DNA of 64,000 bases from Streptomyces formicae (GCF_022647665.1 NZ_CP071872.1:2356001-2420000); one strand, 5' to 3'; counted from the first letter of the stretch, positions 53,828-64,000 are shown. Made by a program: numbers and translations. The notes: a model not told the origin generated them from the sequence alone.

Positions 53828-55363
53828 GTGACGGACACCACGGACACCACGGACACCACAGCCACCACGGCCACCACGAACACCACGGCCACGGTCCGGC
53901 AGGCGGAAGACCGGGCGACGGAGCAGGACGGCCCGAACCCCGTCCCCGACAACCACGTCATCGTCCTCTTCGGCGCCACCGGGGACCTCGCGCAGCGCAA
54001 GCTGCTGCCGGGGCTCTTCCATCTCGCCAAGGCAGGGCTGCTGCCCGACCGTTGGCGGATCGTCGGGTCGGCACCGGCCGACGGGGCGCCCACCGACGAG
54101 GAGTTCCGGGCGCACGCACGGGACGCGGTGGCCGAGTTCGGGACGTCGAAGCCCGAGGGCCCGGCGTGGGAGGAGTTCGAGCGGTCGCTGTCGTTCGGTG
54201 CGGCCGACCCCGGTGCCCCCGAGCCGCTCCTTGCCGCCGTGCGCGAGGCCGAGCGGGCGGTCGGCGGTGACCCGAGGCGGCTGTTCCATCTCGCCGTGCC
54301 GCCTTCGGCGTTCGCGTCCGTCGTCGAGATGCTCGGCGCGACCGGGCTCGCCGACGGCGCCCGGCTGATCGTGGAGAAGCCGTTCGGCACGGACCTCGCC
54401 TCGGCCCGCGCCCTCAACGCGACGGTCCACGCCGTCTTCGACGAGTCCCGGGTCTTCCGCATCGACCACTTCCTCGGCAAGGAGTCGGTCGACAACATCC
54501 TCGCCCTCCGCTTCGCCAACGGCTTCATCGAGCCGGTCTGGAACCGCGACCACATCAGCCATGTGCAGATCGACGTGCCGGAGAAGATCGGGATCGAGGG
54601 CCGCGCCCACTTCTTCGAAGGGACGGGCACCTTCCGGGACATGATCGTGACCCATCTCTTCCAGCTCCTCGGCTTCGTGGCGATGGAGCCCCCGACCACC
54701 CTCGCGGCGCAGCCCCTGCGCGACGAGAAGGAGAAGGTCTTCCAGTCCATGCGGCGGCTGGATCCGGCGCACGTCGTACGCGGCCAGTACGAGGGCTATC
54801 GCGACGAGCCGGGCGTCGACCCCCACTCGGACACCGAGACGTTCGTCGCGCTGCGCGTCGAGCTCGACAACTGGCGCTGGGCCGGCGTGCCGTTCTTCCT
54901 GCGCTCGGGCAAGTCGCTCGGGCAGGGCAGGCACGTCGTCACGCTCGGCTTCCGGGAGCCGCCGCTGCGCATGTTCCCGATGGCCGCGCGCTCCGGACCC
55001 GGTATCCGCAACAACGAGCTGGTGATCGACTTCGACGACCCCGGCAGCATCGGGACCCGCTTCCTCGTGAAGGACCCCGGTCCCGCCATGCGGCTGTGCG
55101 AGGCGGAGATGGTCTTCAGCTACGCCGAGTCCTTCAACACGATGTACGCGCTGGAGGGGTACGAGCGCCTCCTCCTGGACGCGATGCTGGGCGACCAGTC
55201 CCTGTTCACCCGCTCCGACGGGATCGAACGGCTCTGGGAGGTGTCCGCCCCGCTGCTGGAGAAGCCGCCGCCGGTCGAGCCGTACGCTCCCGGCTCCTGG
55301 GGACCCGACGCGATCCACCGGCTCATCGCGCCGTACCGCTGGAGCCTGCCGGACCGCGACTGA
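53828..55363 (+). CDS. zwf: Glucose-6-phosphate 1-dehydrogenase
   Basis: Zwf oxidises glucose-6-phosphate to the lactone with NAD(P). The nucleotide loop is [36 protein letters not shown] is the conserved EKP motif, and [19 protein letters not shown] carries the catalytic His and substrate Lys. At 511 residues it is of normal length, but the first 22 residues are an odd Thr/Asp/Ala run ([16 protein letters not shown]) encoded by nine-base-type repeats. GTG 53828 lies six bases after the gnd stop. Products feed the preceding gnd. Confidence 0.94.
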   Translation: MTDTTDTTDTTATTATTNTTATVRQAEDRATEQDGPNPVPDNHVIVLFGATGDLAQRKLLPGLFHLAKAGLLPDRWRIVGSAPADGAPTDEEFRAHARDAVAEFGTSKPEGPAWEEFERSLSFGAADPGAPEPLLAAVREAERAVGGDPRRLFHLAVPPSAFASVVEMLGATGLADGARLIVEKPFGTDLASARALNATVHAVFDESRVFRIDHFLGKESVDNILALRFANGFIEPVWNRDHISHVQIDVPEKIGIEGRAHFFEGTGTFRDMIVTHLFQLLGFVAMEPPTTLAAQPLRDEKEKVFQSMRRLDPAHVVRGQYEGYRDEPGVDPHSDTETFVALRVELDNWRWAGVPFFLRSGKSLGQGRHVVTLGFREPPLRMFPMAARSGPGIRNNELVIDFDDPGSIGTRFLVKDPGPAMRLCEAEMVFSYAESFNTMYALEGYERLLLDAMLGDQSLFTRSDGIERLWEVSAPLLEKPPPVEPYAPGSWGPDAIHRLIAPYRWSLPDRD

Positions 55364-55418
55364 CCCACGACGCGACCCACCGACGAGACGCGACCCACCG
55401 ACGACGCGAGGAGGGAGC

Positions 55419-56162
55419 ATGCTGGGGCTTCCGGATCACGTACGCACGTGTCTGTTCGACCTCGACGGCGTCCTCACGCGTACCGCCAAGGTCCACGCGG
55501 CCGCGTGGAAGCAGATGTTCGACGCCTACCTGCGGCAGCGGGCCGACCGCGAGGGCACGCTGTTCGTGCCCTTCGACGCCGTGCACGACTACGACGAGTA
55601 CGTGGACGGCCGCCCGCGTGAGGACGGGGTCCGGACCTTCCTCGCCTCCCGGGGGATCGAACTGCCCGAAGGCACGCCCGACGACCCGCCGGACGCGGAG
55701 ACCGTCAACGGCCTCGGCACCCGCAAGAACGAGCTCGTCCTGCGCAAGATCCGCGACGAGGGCGTGGAGGCGTACGAGGGCTCGGTGGCCTTCGTGCGCG
55801 CGGCCAGGGACGCCGGCCTGCGCCGCGCCGTCGTCTCGTCCAGCGCCAACTGCCGCGATGTGCTGATCGCCGCAGGGATCGAGGAGCTGTTCGAGGAGCG
55901 CATCGACGGGATCGTCGCGCGGGAACAGCGGCTGCGGGGGAAACCAGAACCCGACACCTACCTCGCCGCCGCCCGCGCCCTGGACACCGAACCCGGTCAC
56001 GCCGCCGTGTTCGAGGACGCCCTCGCCGGAGTCGCGGCCGGCCGGGCGGGCCGCTTCGGCATCGTGGTCGGCGTCGACCGGGCCGGGCAGGCCGACGAAC
56101 TGCGCCGGCACGGCGCGGACGTCGTCGTGAGCGACCTCGCCGAACTCCTGGAGACCCGATGA
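55419..56162 (+). CDS. pgmB: Beta-phosphoglucomutase, HAD superfamily
   Basis: This 247-residue HAD protein has the nucleophile and acid Asp in [10 protein letters not shown], a four-helix cap with the Arg/Lys of [16 protein letters not shown], motif [11 protein letters not shown], the Lys of [15 protein letters not shown] and Asp of [13 protein letters not shown]. It converts beta-glucose-1-phosphate to glucose-6-phosphate. Its stop overlaps the ATG of the GH65 gene, whose product is exactly its substrate, and zwf lies just upstream. Confidence 0.9.
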   Translation: MLGLPDHVRTCLFDLDGVLTRTAKVHAAAWKQMFDAYLRQRADREGTLFVPFDAVHDYDEYVDGRPREDGVRTFLASRGIELPEGTPDDPPDAETVNGLGTRKNELVLRKIRDEGVEAYEGSVAFVRAARDAGLRRAVVSSSANCRDVLIAAGIEELFEERIDGIVAREQRLRGKPEPDTYLAAARALDTEPGHAAVFEDALAGVAAGRAGRFGIVVGVDRAGQADELRRHGADVVVSDLAELLETR

Positions 56163-58564
56163 TCACCCACTCCAGCTATGTGGTCGAACCGTGGTGCCTG
56201 CGCGAGACCGAGCTCGGCCTCGACCTCCTCTCCCAGAGCGAGTCCGTCTTCGCGCTGTCCAACGGCCACATCGGCTGGCGCGGCAACCTGGACGAGGGCG
56301 AGCCGAACGGACTGCCCGGCGCCTACCTCAACGGCGTCCACGAGCTCCATCCGCTGCCGTACGCCGAGGCGGGCTACGGCTACCCCGAGTCCGGCCAGAC
56401 ACTGATCAACATCACCGACGGAAAGATCATCAGGCTGCTCGTCGACGACCACCCCTACGACCTGCGCTACGGCGAACTGACGGCCCACGAGCGCGTACTG
56501 GACTTCCGTACGGGCGTGCTGCGCCGCACCGCCGAGTGGACATCCCCGGCCGGCCTCGCCGTACGCATCACCTCCGAGCGGCTGGTGTCGTTCACGCAGC
56601 GGGCCATCGCCGCCATCGCGTACGAGGTGGAGCCGCTCAGCGGCGGCGCCACCGTGGCCGTCCAGTCCGAGCTCGTCGCCAACGAGCAGATGCCGCACGA
56701 CACCGGCGACCCGCGGGTGGCGGCCGCGGTCGACTGCCCGCTCCTGCCGGAGGAGGACTTCGCCCGGGACACCCGGCTGCGGCTCGTGCACTGCACCAGG
56801 CAGAGCGGCCAGCGGGTGGGGGCCGCGGCCGACCACCTCGTCGAAGGCCCCGAGGGCACGACATGGTCAGCCGAGAGCGAGCCGGACGTCAGCAGGCTCA
56901 CGATCACCTCCACCCTCCGGCCCGGCCGGAAGCTGCGGCTGGTGAAGTTCGTCGGGTACGGGTGGTCCGCCGAGAGGTCGATGTCCGCCCTGCGCGACCA
57001 GGTCGAGGGCGCGGTCGCCGCCGCCCGGAGCACCGGCTGGGACGGGCTGCTCGCCGAACAGCGGGAATTCCTGGACACCTTCTGGGACGGTGCGGACGTC
57101 GAGGTCGAGGGCGACGCGCAGATCCAGCAGGCTGTGCGCTTCTCGCTCTTCCACGTGCTCCAGGCGGCGGCCCGCGGCGAGGAGCGGGCCATCCCCGCCA
57201 AGGGCCTGACCGGGACGGGCTACGACGGCCACTCGTTCTGGGACGTCGAGTCCTATGTGCTGCCCATGCTCACCTTCACCGCGCCCCAGTCCGTCGGCCC
57301 GGTGCTGCGCTGGCGGCACGCGACCCTGCCCGCCGCGCGCGACCGGGCGCACCAGCTCGGCCTCGCCGGAGCCGCGTTCCCCTGGCGGACCATCACCGGC
57401 GCGGAGTGCTCGGCGTACTGGCCGGCGGGCACGGCCGCCTTCCACGTCAACGCCGACCTCGCGCACGCCGTGGTCCGGTACGTGACGGCCACCGGGGACG
57501 AGACGTTCGAACGGGGTCCCGGCCTGGAGCTTCTGGTGCACACCGCCCGGCTGTGGCGCTCGCTCGGCCACCACGACGCGGAGGGCGTCTTCCACATCGA
57601 CGGCGTCACCGGCCCCGACGAGTACAGCGCCATCGCCCGCGACAACCTCTACACGAACCTGATGGCGCGGCGGAATCTCGTGGCCGCGGCGGAGGTGGCG
57701 ACCCGCCACGCCGACCGCGCGGAGGAACTGGGCGTCGACGACGAGGAGACCGCGGCCTGGCGCGACGCCGCCGCCCGGATGGCCGTGCCGTACAACGAGG
57801 CGCTCGGCGTGCACGAGCAGTCGGCCGGCTTCACCCACTTCCAGCACTGGGACTTCGAGGCCACGTCGCCCGAGCAGTACCCGCTGCTGCTGCACTTCCC
57901 CTACTTCGACCTCTACCGCAAGCAGGTCGTCAAGCAGGCGGATCTGGTCCTCGCCATGCTGACCTGCGGGGACATGTTCACGGCCGAGGAGAAGGCCCGC
58001 AACTTCGCCTACTACGAGCCGCTGACCGTACGGGACTCCTCGCTCTCGGCGTGCGTCCAGGCCATCATGGCCGCCGAGACCGGGCACCTGCGGCTCGCCT
58101 ACGCCTATCTGGGCGAGGCGGCGCTGATGGACCTGGAGAACCTGGAGCACAACACCCGCGACGGGCTGCACATCGCCTCGCTCGCGGGCACCTGGATGGC
58201 CCTGGTGCTCGGGCTCGGCGGAATGCGCCAGCACGCGGGGGCGGACGGCGGGCCGGCCCGCCTCGGGTTCGCCCCGCGGCTGCCCGAGCGGCTCTCCGGC
58301 CTCAAGTTCACCGTGATGGTGCGCGGGCGCAGGCTGCGGGTGGACATCCGGGCGTCGGCGGCCTGCTACACCCTGGCGGAGGGCGACCCGATGCAGCTGC
58401 TGCACCACGGCGAACCGTTCACCGTGGCGGCGGGCGAGCCCGTGCATCTGCCCATCCCGCCGGTGCCCGCGCAGCCCGAACCCCAGCAGCCCAAGGGCCG
58501 CGACCCGGCCGACCGCGCGGTGGCCGGGCTGCCGGACGCCGGGGACGGCGCAGGGCCTGGCTGA
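56159..58564 (+). CDS. Glycoside hydrolase family 65 disaccharide phosphorylase
   Basis: This 801-residue GH65 protein has the N-terminal beta-sandwich ([30 protein letters not shown]) and the alpha/alpha barrel. There [11 protein letters not shown] and [20 protein letters not shown] carry the catalytic Glu and phosphate-site neighbours, and [20 protein letters not shown] is a substrate segment. GH65 enzymes cleave trehalose, maltose, kojibiose or nigerose with phosphate, releasing beta-glucose-1-phosphate. Which sugar is used cannot be read safely from motifs; trehalose or maltose fits the neighbouring tre and glg genes. It is the last gene of the operon and ends one base before treY on the other strand. 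Confidence 0.9.
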   Translation: MITHSSYVVEPWCLRETELGLDLLSQSESVFALSNGHIGWRGNLDEGEPNGLPGAYLNGVHELHPLPYAEAGYGYPESGQTLINITDGKIIRLLVDDHPYDLRYGELTAHERVLDFRTGVLRRTAEWTSPAGLAVRITSERLVSFTQRAIAAIAYEVEPLSGGATVAVQSELVANEQMPHDTGDPRVAAAVDCPLLPEEDFARDTRLRLVHCTRQSGQRVGAAADHLVEGPEGTTWSAESEPDVSRLTITSTLRPGRKLRLVKFVGYGWSAERSMSALRDQVEGAVAAARSTGWDGLLAEQREFLDTFWDGADVEVEGDAQIQQAVRFSLFHVLQAAARGEERAIPAKGLTGTGYDGHSFWDVESYVLPMLTFTAPQSVGPVLRWRHATLPAARDRAHQLGLAGAAFPWRTITGAECSAYWPAGTAAFHVNADLAHAVVRYVTATGDETFERGPGLELLVHTARLWRSLGHHDAEGVFHIDGVTGPDEYSAIARDNLYTNLMARRNLVAAAEVATRHADRAEELGVDDEETAAWRDAAARMAVPYNEALGVHEQSAGFTHFQHWDFEATSPEQYPLLLHFPYFDLYRKQVVKQADLVLAMLTCGDMFTAEEKARNFAYYEPLTVRDSSLSACVQAIMAAETGHLRLAYAYLGEAALMDLENLEHNTRDGLHIASLAGTWMALVLGLGGMRQHAGADGGPARLGFAPRLPERLSGLKFTVMVRGRRLRVDIRASAACYTLAEGDPMQLLHHGEPFTVAAGEPVHLPIPPVPAQPEPQQPKGRDPADRAVAGLPDAGDGAGPG

Positions 58565-60892
58565 CTAGGCGCCGTCGCCGGACTTCCGCTCCAGCAGTGC
58601 CACCGGCCGGTCGGCGAACAGCTCCGCGAGCAGCACAGGACCGCCACCCTCGAACTCCCGTGCGGGGTCCAGCAGATCGGCCCACCAGCCCTCCGGCAGC
58701 GCCAGCGACGTGTCCGCCCAGCCACCCGCCTCCTCCAGCCGCAGCGACAGCCGGGTCACCGCCGTCACCACCTCGCCCGAGCGGCAGAACGCCAGACAGT
58801 GCTCCGCCGCCGGCCCCGACGCCTCCAGCGGCGCGTACGTCCCCGGTTCGCCGAACGCCTCGGGCCGCCGCCTGCGCAGCAGCAGCGCGGCCCGCGTCAC
58901 CGCTGTCTTCTCGTCCGGCGGCCCCGGCCGGAACGGCTGCCGGTTGTCCGGGTCGACGAGCGCCAGATACTCGCGCTCCGTGCCCTGGTACAGCTCCGGC
59001 ACCCCCGGCATGGTCAGCTGCACCAGCGCCGCACCGAGCGCGTTGGCCCGTACGTGCTCGTCCAGTTCGTCGACGAACAGCGCCAGCGTGTGCATCGGCG
59101 GCCCGGCCGGGCCGGCGTCCACGAAGTCGCACACCGCCCGCTCGTAGTCCGGGTCCGGCTCGGTCCAGCTCGTGTGCAGGCCCGCCTCGCGCACGGACTT
59201 GAGCAGCGCGGGCCCGAGCCGGTCGGGGCGCGGGCTGCCGAGGCCGAAGGCCGTCTGCCACGCCACCCACGCCAGATGGTGATCCGGCGCGGGCGCCCAC
59301 GCCAGCCCGGTCAGCACCCGCTCCCAGCGCTCCGGGCACTGCGACAGGACCGAGATCCTGGCCCGGACGTCGGCGCTGCGCTTCGTGTCGTGCGTGGACA
59401 GCACCGTGCCCGAGGCCGGCCAGTCCCGGGAGACACGGGCGCAGTACGCGTGGAACTCCGCCGGGCTCACCGCGGGGATCCCGGGGTCGCCGCCCACCTC
59501 GTTCGCCGACAGCAGCGGCGTGTAGCGGTAGAAGGCCGTGTCCTCGACGGACTTGGCGCGCAGCGCCGACGACGTCTGGGCGAAGCGGGCCCGGAAGGCG
59601 GTCTGGTCCGGTCCCTCGCCGCACCGGCCGAGCCCGAGCGCCAGATCGCGGATCACCTCGACGGCCTCCGCCTCCTCCGGGACGGCGAAGGCCGCCTTCG
59701 CCCGCATCTCCGCGTCCGCCGTGAGGACCGCCTCGCCGCCGGTGCGGTACGGCCGGTAGACGGGGACCCGCACCAGCAGCTCCCGGATCGCGGTGCGCAG
59801 CGCCCACGGCGCGTGGTCGTGCAGTGCGGGGTCGGCCGCGCACACCCGTTCGGCGATCCGGGCGAGCGCCTCGGTCTCCGCGACCAGCTCGTGCGTCACC
59901 ACCTTGTAGGCGGCGCGCCGCACGGTCGCGCCCCACCAGCCGCCGCGGTCCCCGCCGGGCGAGGCGAAGTCCTGGTAGGCGCGGAGGAGTTCCTCGGCGC
60001 CCACGGGGTCGGTGAAGAGTCCGTCGATCCGGTGGAGCGCGTCGTATCCGGTCGTTCCGGCCACGGGCCAGTCCTGCGGCAGGTGCTCGTCCCGGGTGAG
60101 GATCTTCTCCACCACCGTCCAGCAGCCGCCCGTGGCCTCGTGCAGCCGGCGCAGGTACCCCTCCGGGTCGGCCAGCCCGTCCGGATGGTCGATCCGCAGC
60201 CCCTCGACGACGCCGTCCCGCACCAGCTCCAGGATCTTGGCGTGGGTGGCGTCGAAGACCTCCGGGTCCTCCACGCGCACCCCGATCAGCTCCGAAATGG
60301 TGAAGAAGCGGCGGTAGTTGAGCTCCGTACGGGCCAGCCGCCACCAGGCGAGCCGGTACCACTGCGCCTCCAGCAGCTCGGGCAGCGGCAGGCCCTCGGT
60401 GCCCTCGCGCAGGGGGAAGGTGTGGTCCCCGTAGCGCAGCACCCGCCCCTCCACCGACAGCTCGTCCAGCTCCTCCCCGAGCCGCCCGCCCAGCACCGGC
60501 ATCAGCACCCGCCCGCCGCCCGCGTCCCAGTCGATGTCGAACCAGTGCGCGTACGGCGACCGCGGGCCCTCGCGCAGCACCTCCCACAGCGCGTGGTTGC
60601 AGCGGGGCACAGCGGCCATGTGGTTGGGGACGATGTCGAGCACCAGTCCGAGGCCGTGCTCCCGCGCCGTACGGGCGAGCGCGCGCAGCCCCTCCTCACC
60701 GCCGAGCTCCTCCCGTACGCGGGCGTGCTCGGTGACGTCGTACCCGTGCCCCGAACCGGGCACGGCCTCCAGCACGGGGGACAGGTGCAGATGGGAGATA
60801 CCGAGACCGGCGAGGTACGGCACCGCCTCCTCGGCGGCCGCGAAGGGGAAGGCCGGCTGGAGCTGGAGCCGGTACGTGGCGGTGGGCGTCAT
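58565..60892 (-). CDS. treY: Maltooligosyl trehalose synthase
   Basis: TreY (775 residues) turns the reducing end of a maltodextrin into a trehalose unit by intramolecular transglucosylation. It opens with PTATYRLQLQPAFPFAAAEE. The GH13 motifs are DIVPNHMAA, the nucleophile Asp in GLRIDHPDGLADPEGYLRRL, the acid Glu in WTVVEKILTRDEHLPQDWPV and the late SVEDTAFYRYTPLL. ATG 60892 is the start. It lies in the same direction as glgX upstream, separated by a repeat-bearing gap. Confidence 0.95.
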   Translation of the reverse strand: MTPTATYRLQLQPAFPFAAAEEAVPYLAGLGISHLHLSPVLEAVPGSGHGYDVTEHARVREELGGEEGLRALARTAREHGLGLVLDIVPNHMAAVPRCNHALWEVLREGPRSPYAHWFDIDWDAGGGRVLMPVLGGRLGEELDELSVEGRVLRYGDHTFPLREGTEGLPLPELLEAQWYRLAWWRLARTELNYRRFFTISELIGVRVEDPEVFDATHAKILELVRDGVVEGLRIDHPDGLADPEGYLRRLHEATGGCWTVVEKILTRDEHLPQDWPVAGTTGYDALHRIDGLFTDPVGAEELLRAYQDFASPGGDRGGWWGATVRRAAYKVVTHELVAETEALARIAERVCAADPALHDHAPWALRTAIRELLVRVPVYRPYRTGGEAVLTADAEMRAKAAFAVPEEAEAVEVIRDLALGLGRCGEGPDQTAFRARFAQTSSALRAKSVEDTAFYRYTPLLSANEVGGDPGIPAVSPAEFHAYCARVSRDWPASGTVLSTHDTKRSADVRARISVLSQCPERWERVLTGLAWAPAPDHHLAWVAWQTAFGLGSPRPDRLGPALLKSVREAGLHTSWTEPDPDYERAVCDFVDAGPAGPPMHTLALFVDELDEHVRANALGAALVQLTMPGVPELYQGTEREYLALVDPDNRQPFRPGPPDEKTAVTRAALLLRRRRPEAFGEPGTYAPLEASGPAAEHCLAFCRSGEVVTAVTRLSLRLEEAGGWADTSLALPEGWWADLLDPAREFEGGGPVLLAELFADRPVALLERKSGDGA

Positions 60893-60973
60893 GCGAACGT
60901 ACGTACCCGCATCGCGGGCATCTGTGTCATCGGCTCATGCACCGGTACGGACGGAGCGCTCCACGTTCACCTG

Positions 60974-61040
60974 AACTGGCGAACGGACCGGCGAACTGAC
61001 CGGCACGGACTGGCGAGCGGACCGGCACGGACCGGCGAAC
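60974..61040. repeat. Imperfect short tandem repeats between treY and glgX
   Basis: Units of about 10-13 bp related to GGACCGGCGAAC and GGACTGGCGAGC recur six times or so (GACTGGCG, GACCGGCA, GACCGGCG). They lie just after the glgX stop and before treY. No gene is seen there. They may be slippage-derived or a binding array. Confidence 0.6.
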
Positions 61041-61053
61041 GCCGTGACCGGCT

Positions 61054-63174
61054 CTACGCCGGCCTGCGCAGCACCACCAGACTCCGCCCGACCATCCGCA
61101 CCCGCTCACCGGCCGCCACCTTCGGCCCCTGCCCCGGCGGCACCCCCTCGGGCCTCGCGGTGTCCACCACCACCTCCCACTGCCGGCCGTGGTTGACCGG
61201 CACCGCGAAGTCGAGCTCCTCCGCGCTCGCGTTGAACATCATCAGGAACGAGTCGTCGGAGATCCGCTCGCCCCGCGGCCCCGGCTCCGAGATCGCGTGC
61301 CCGTTAAGGAACACCGTCAGTGCCCTCGCGTGGGCCGCCTGCCAGTCCCGCTGGGTCATCTCCACCCCCTCCGGGGTGAACCACGCGATGTCCGAGAGCT
61401 CGTCGTGGGTGCCCTCCACCGATCTGCCGTGGAAGAACCGCCTGCGCCGGAAGACCTGGTGGTCGCGGCGCAGCCACACCATCGCCCGGGTGAACGCCAG
61501 CAGCGAGCCCGGCTCCTCCTCGGTCGACGCCGGCCACCGCACCCAGGACAGCTCGCTGTCCTGGCAGTAGGCGTTGTTGTTGCCCCCTTGCGTGCGCCCG
61601 AACTCGTCGCCGTGGCTCAGCATCGGCACACCCTGGGACAGCATCAGCGTCGCGATGAAGTTGCGCATCTGGCGGCCCCGCAGCTCCAGCACCTCCGGAT
61701 CGTCGGAGTCGCCCTCGGCGCCGCAGTTCCACGACCGGTTGTGGCTCTCGCCGTCCCGGTTGCCCTCGCCGTTCGCCTCGTTGTGCTTGTCGTTGAACGA
61801 GACGAGATCGCGCAGCGTGAAGCCGTCGTGGCAGGTCACGAAGTTGACCGAGGCGAGCGGACGGCGCCCGTCGTCCTGGTAGAGGTCCGACGAGCCGGTC
61901 AGCCGGGAGGCGAACTCGGCGAGCGTGCGCGGCTCGCCGCGCCACAAGTCCCGTACGGTGTCGCGGTACTTGCCGTTCCACTCGGTCCACAGCGGCGGGA
62001 AGTTCCCCACCTGGTAGCCGCCCTCGCCGACGTCCCACGGCTCGGCGATCAGCTTCACCTGGCTGACGACCGGATCCTGCTGCACCAGGTCGAAGAACGA
62101 CGACAGCCGGTCGACCTCGTGGAACTGCCGGGCCAGCGTCGCCGCCAGGTCGAAGCGGAAGCCGTCGACGTGCATCTCGGTCACCCAGTACCGCAGCGAG
62201 TCCATGATCAGCTGGAGCACGTGCGGGGAGCGCATCAGCAGCGAATTTCCGGTGCCCGTGGTGTCCGTGTAGTAGCGGCGGTCCTCGGAGAGCCGGTAGT
62301 ACGAACGGTTGTCCAGGCCCCGGAAGGAGAGCGTCGGGCCGAGGTGGTTGCCCTCGGCCGTGTGGTTGTAGACGACATCGAGGATGACCTCGATGCCCGC
62401 CTGGTGCAGCGCCCGCACGGCCGACTTGAACTCCAGCACCTGCTGGCCGCGGTCCCCCCAGGAGGCGTAGCGGTTGTGCGGGGCGAAGAATCCGATGGTG
62501 TTGTAACCCCAGTAGTTGTTGAGGCCCGCGTCGACCAGCCGGTGGTCGTTGACGAACTGGTGCACCGGCATCAACTCCAGTGCGGTGACGCCCAGTTCGG
62601 TGAGATGCGAGATGACAGCCGGGTGCGCGAGCCCCGCGTACGTCCCGCGCAGCTCCGGCGGCAGCGCCGGATGCAGCATCGTCAGGCCCTTCACATGGGC
62701 CTCGTAGATCACCGTGCGGTGGTAGTCGGTCCGGGGCGGGCGGTCGTCGCCCCAGTCGAAGTACGGATTGACGACCACGGACGCCATCGTGTGCGGCGCC
62801 GAGTCGAGATCGTTGCGCGAGTCCGGCCGGCCGAAGTGATAGCCGTACACCGCCTCGCCCCAGTCGACACGGCCGCTCATCGCCCGGGCGTACGGATCGA
62901 GGAGCAGCTTCGCCGAGTTGCACCGCTGCCCGCGCTCCGGCGCGTACGGGCCGTGCACCCGGAATCCGTACCGCTGACCGGGCATCACCCCCGGCAGATA
63001 GGCGTGGCGGACGAACGCGTCCGTCTCGCGGAGCTCCACCGCCGTTTCCGAGCCGTCGTCGTGCAGCAGACACAGCTCGATCCTGTGTGCGGCCTCCGAA
63101 AAGACCGCGAAGTTGGTGCCGGCGCCGTCGTACGTGGCGCCGAGGGGATACGCGTGTCCCGGCCAGACCTGCAT
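61054..63174 (-). CDS. glgX: Glycogen debranching enzyme GlgX
   Basis: GlgX (706 residues) hydrolyses alpha-1,6 branches of glycogen limit dextrins. A CBM48 domain (YPLGATYDGAGTNFAVFSEA) precedes the GH13 barrel, with DVVYNHTAEGNHLG, nucleophile Asp in VDGFRFDLAATLAR, acid Glu in VKLIAEPWDVGEGGYQVGNF and Asp in NFVTCHDGFTLRDLVSFNDK. The isoamylase-like GGNNNAYCQDSELSWVRW follows. ATG 63174 is the start. It supplies linear maltodextrins to TreY and TreZ. Confidence 0.95.
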   Translation of the reverse strand: MQVWPGHAYPLGATYDGAGTNFAVFSEAAHRIELCLLHDDGSETAVELRETDAFVRHAYLPGVMPGQRYGFRVHGPYAPERGQRCNSAKLLLDPYARAMSGRVDWGEAVYGYHFGRPDSRNDLDSAPHTMASVVVNPYFDWGDDRPPRTDYHRTVIYEAHVKGLTMLHPALPPELRGTYAGLAHPAVISHLTELGVTALELMPVHQFVNDHRLVDAGLNNYWGYNTIGFFAPHNRYASWGDRGQQVLEFKSAVRALHQAGIEVILDVVYNHTAEGNHLGPTLSFRGLDNRSYYRLSEDRRYYTDTTGTGNSLLMRSPHVLQLIMDSLRYWVTEMHVDGFRFDLAATLARQFHEVDRLSSFFDLVQQDPVVSQVKLIAEPWDVGEGGYQVGNFPPLWTEWNGKYRDTVRDLWRGEPRTLAEFASRLTGSSDLYQDDGRRPLASVNFVTCHDGFTLRDLVSFNDKHNEANGEGNRDGESHNRSWNCGAEGDSDDPEVLELRGRQMRNFIATLMLSQGVPMLSHGDEFGRTQGGNNNAYCQDSELSWVRWPASTEEEPGSLLAFTRAMVWLRRDHQVFRRRRFFHGRSVEGTHDELSDIAWFTPEGVEMTQRDWQAAHARALTVFLNGHAISEPGPRGERISDDSFLMMFNASAEELDFAVPVNHGRQWEVVVDTARPEGVPPGQGPKVAAGERVRMVGRSLVVLRRPA

Positions 63175-63313
63175 AGATAAGACTCTTCCACTTCTGATCC
63201 GGGTACTGGGGACTTCTTCGGCCAGATCCTCCCCGAAAGATGGGCAACCTCCTAGGACTTACCACCGTCCTACCGGGTGACCGCAGGGCAAGAGGGGCAT
63301 TAGAGGGCGAAAA

Positions 63314-63599
63314 GTGCGCAAACTGATACGCCGCCACCTCGGCAGGGTGGCGGCGGGCACGGCCATTGCGGTGACGGGGACCGCCGCGATGATCGCGTAC
63401 AGCCGTCGCCGCACCGCGGCTGCCCCGGGCCAGGGGCAGCCCCCGGGCGTGCCCGCCCCGGAACCCGGCGTCGTCGCCGCGGCTACGACTACGCGACCGG
63501 CCGGCTCGTCACCCAGTGCGCTGAGTGCCGTGGATCGACACGCGGGACCTGGCCGTCGAGCTGAGCGCTCGCACGGCCGTCCGTACGCCGTCGGCCTGA
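63314..63599 (+). pseudogene. Small exported protein, probably frameshifted
   Basis: GTG 63314 follows GAGGG and reads RKLIRRHLGRVAAGTAIAVT, a signal-like helix, then a Pro/Gly-rich part. Fragments GYDYATGRLVTQ and WIDTRDLAVELSARTAVRT in the other frames look native and end at TGA 63597-63599. At least two shifts are needed to join them. It is divergent from glgX. I do not recognise the family. Confidence 0.35.
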
Positions 63600-63666
63600 C
63601 CGCCAATAGTCCGACTAGTCCGACCAGCGTCGGTCCGACCTCCGACGGCAGGTCCTCACCACCGGA

Positions 63667-63975
63667 ATGTCCTCCGTACGCACGTGCGAACGGGGGAGTC
63701 CTGGCCCCACCGCGAAGCACCCCGGGCGCGCCACCGTCGACTGCGGGCGCGGCGCCCCGGACAGCGTGGACAAATGGGTCAACGGTGAGATGCCGGCCGA
63801 TCCCGTGGTGTGGGTCAACACCAGGTTCCACCACATCGCCCGTGATGAGGACCAGCAGTCGATGCCGGTCCACCGGCAGGGTTTCCAGCTCGTCCCCAGG
63901 GACGTAACCGCTATGAATCCGCTCACTCCGGCAGATCTCGTCAACCGGAACGGCGCACCCCCGTCGGGGAGTTGA
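63667..63975 (+). CDS. Unidentified ORF near the window edge
   Basis: A frame with good third-position GC contains DKWVNGEMPADPVVWVNTRF and GFQLVPRDVTAMNPLTPADL and ends at TGA 63973-63975. ATG 63667 is the first start, without a clear ribosome-binding site, and the first 30 residues look less native, so the gene may be truncated or start elsewhere. The family is not recognised. Confidence 0.35.
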   Translation: MSSVRTCERGSPGPTAKHPGRATVDCGRGAPDSVDKWVNGEMPADPVVWVNTRFHHIARDEDQQSMPVHRQGFQLVPRDVTAMNPLTPADLVNRNGAPPSGS

Positions 63976-64000
63976 GCGAGGAGCCTGTGCATCCGGCTGC

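Noticed and set aside
56191..59202. A 1,003-codon plus-strand open frame across the GH65 and treY region
   Set aside because: It overlaps GH65 in another frame and treY in antisense, is extremely Arg/Pro/Ala-rich and has no family motif.

Overview
The window is high-GC actinobacterial DNA and almost certainly comes from a Streptomyces chromosome. Codons end mostly in G or C, GTG and TTG starts are frequent, and the content is typical of the genus: an XRE/DUF397 regulator pair, a streptogrisin-like protease, ZapE, an FHA/DUF1707 protein and a TreZ/GH65/TreY/GlgX sugar block. Assignment to Streptomyces rests on family knowledge and gene content; no rRNA, tRNA or CRISPR array was found.

Layout. 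(1) 1-1.75 kb holds a DUF692 (multinuclear iron oxidase) gene cut by the window edge and a DUF4142 gene. (2) 1.86-9.33 kb is an isoprenoid island: a tandem repeat, a polyprenyl diphosphate synthase, an unrecognised helical protein carrying a class I terpene-synthase-like NSE motif and an RY pair, and a tightly overlapping ispH-dxs-ispG operon whose next gene is broken. A 15-bp motif recurs upstream of all three transcription units. I regard this as the most interesting system in the window. (3) 9.4-15.1 kb is a scrap region: an intact IS3-family element sitting between two truncated genes, two degenerate IS5-type remnants, a DinB-like gene, a PHP hydrolase and a frameshifted hypothetical. (4) 15.2-24.3 kb is ordinary core: PTH2-like hydrolase, AIM24, S1 protease, PPK2, OsmC, ZapE, RibD-like reductase, murC and msrB.

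(5) 24.06-27.87 kb: a perfect 208-bp copy of the 3' part of msrB flanks a 3.4-kb insert with a helicase-associated/WYL protein and a PIN-type toxin-antitoxin pair. (6) 28-38 kb is accessory: a serine hydrolase, a small four-cysteine secreted protein with an ABC exporter-like operon, broken MFS/ArsR genes, a frameshifted arginase-family gene, truncated intradiol dioxygenase and DUF4328 genes, and the XRE/DUF397 pair. Several single-base frameshifts here lie in or near short homopolymers, which could be real decay or assembly error. (7) 38-52.5 kb holds housekeeping and envelope genes: a kinase, an FMN/F420 oxidoreductase, an FtsX-type ABC exporter, an M24 peptidase and a secreted tripeptidyl-peptidase-like hydrolase.

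(8) 48.8-63.2 kb is a carbon-storage block. TreZ and TreY make trehalose from maltodextrins and GlgX debranches glycogen. A gnd-zwf-pgmB-GH65 operon would phosphorolyse an alpha-glucoside such as trehalose or maltose, convert beta-glucose-1-phosphate to glucose-6-phosphate and feed it straight into the oxidative pentose phosphate pathway. The last 0.7 kb holds a probably broken small exported protein and an unidentified ORF.
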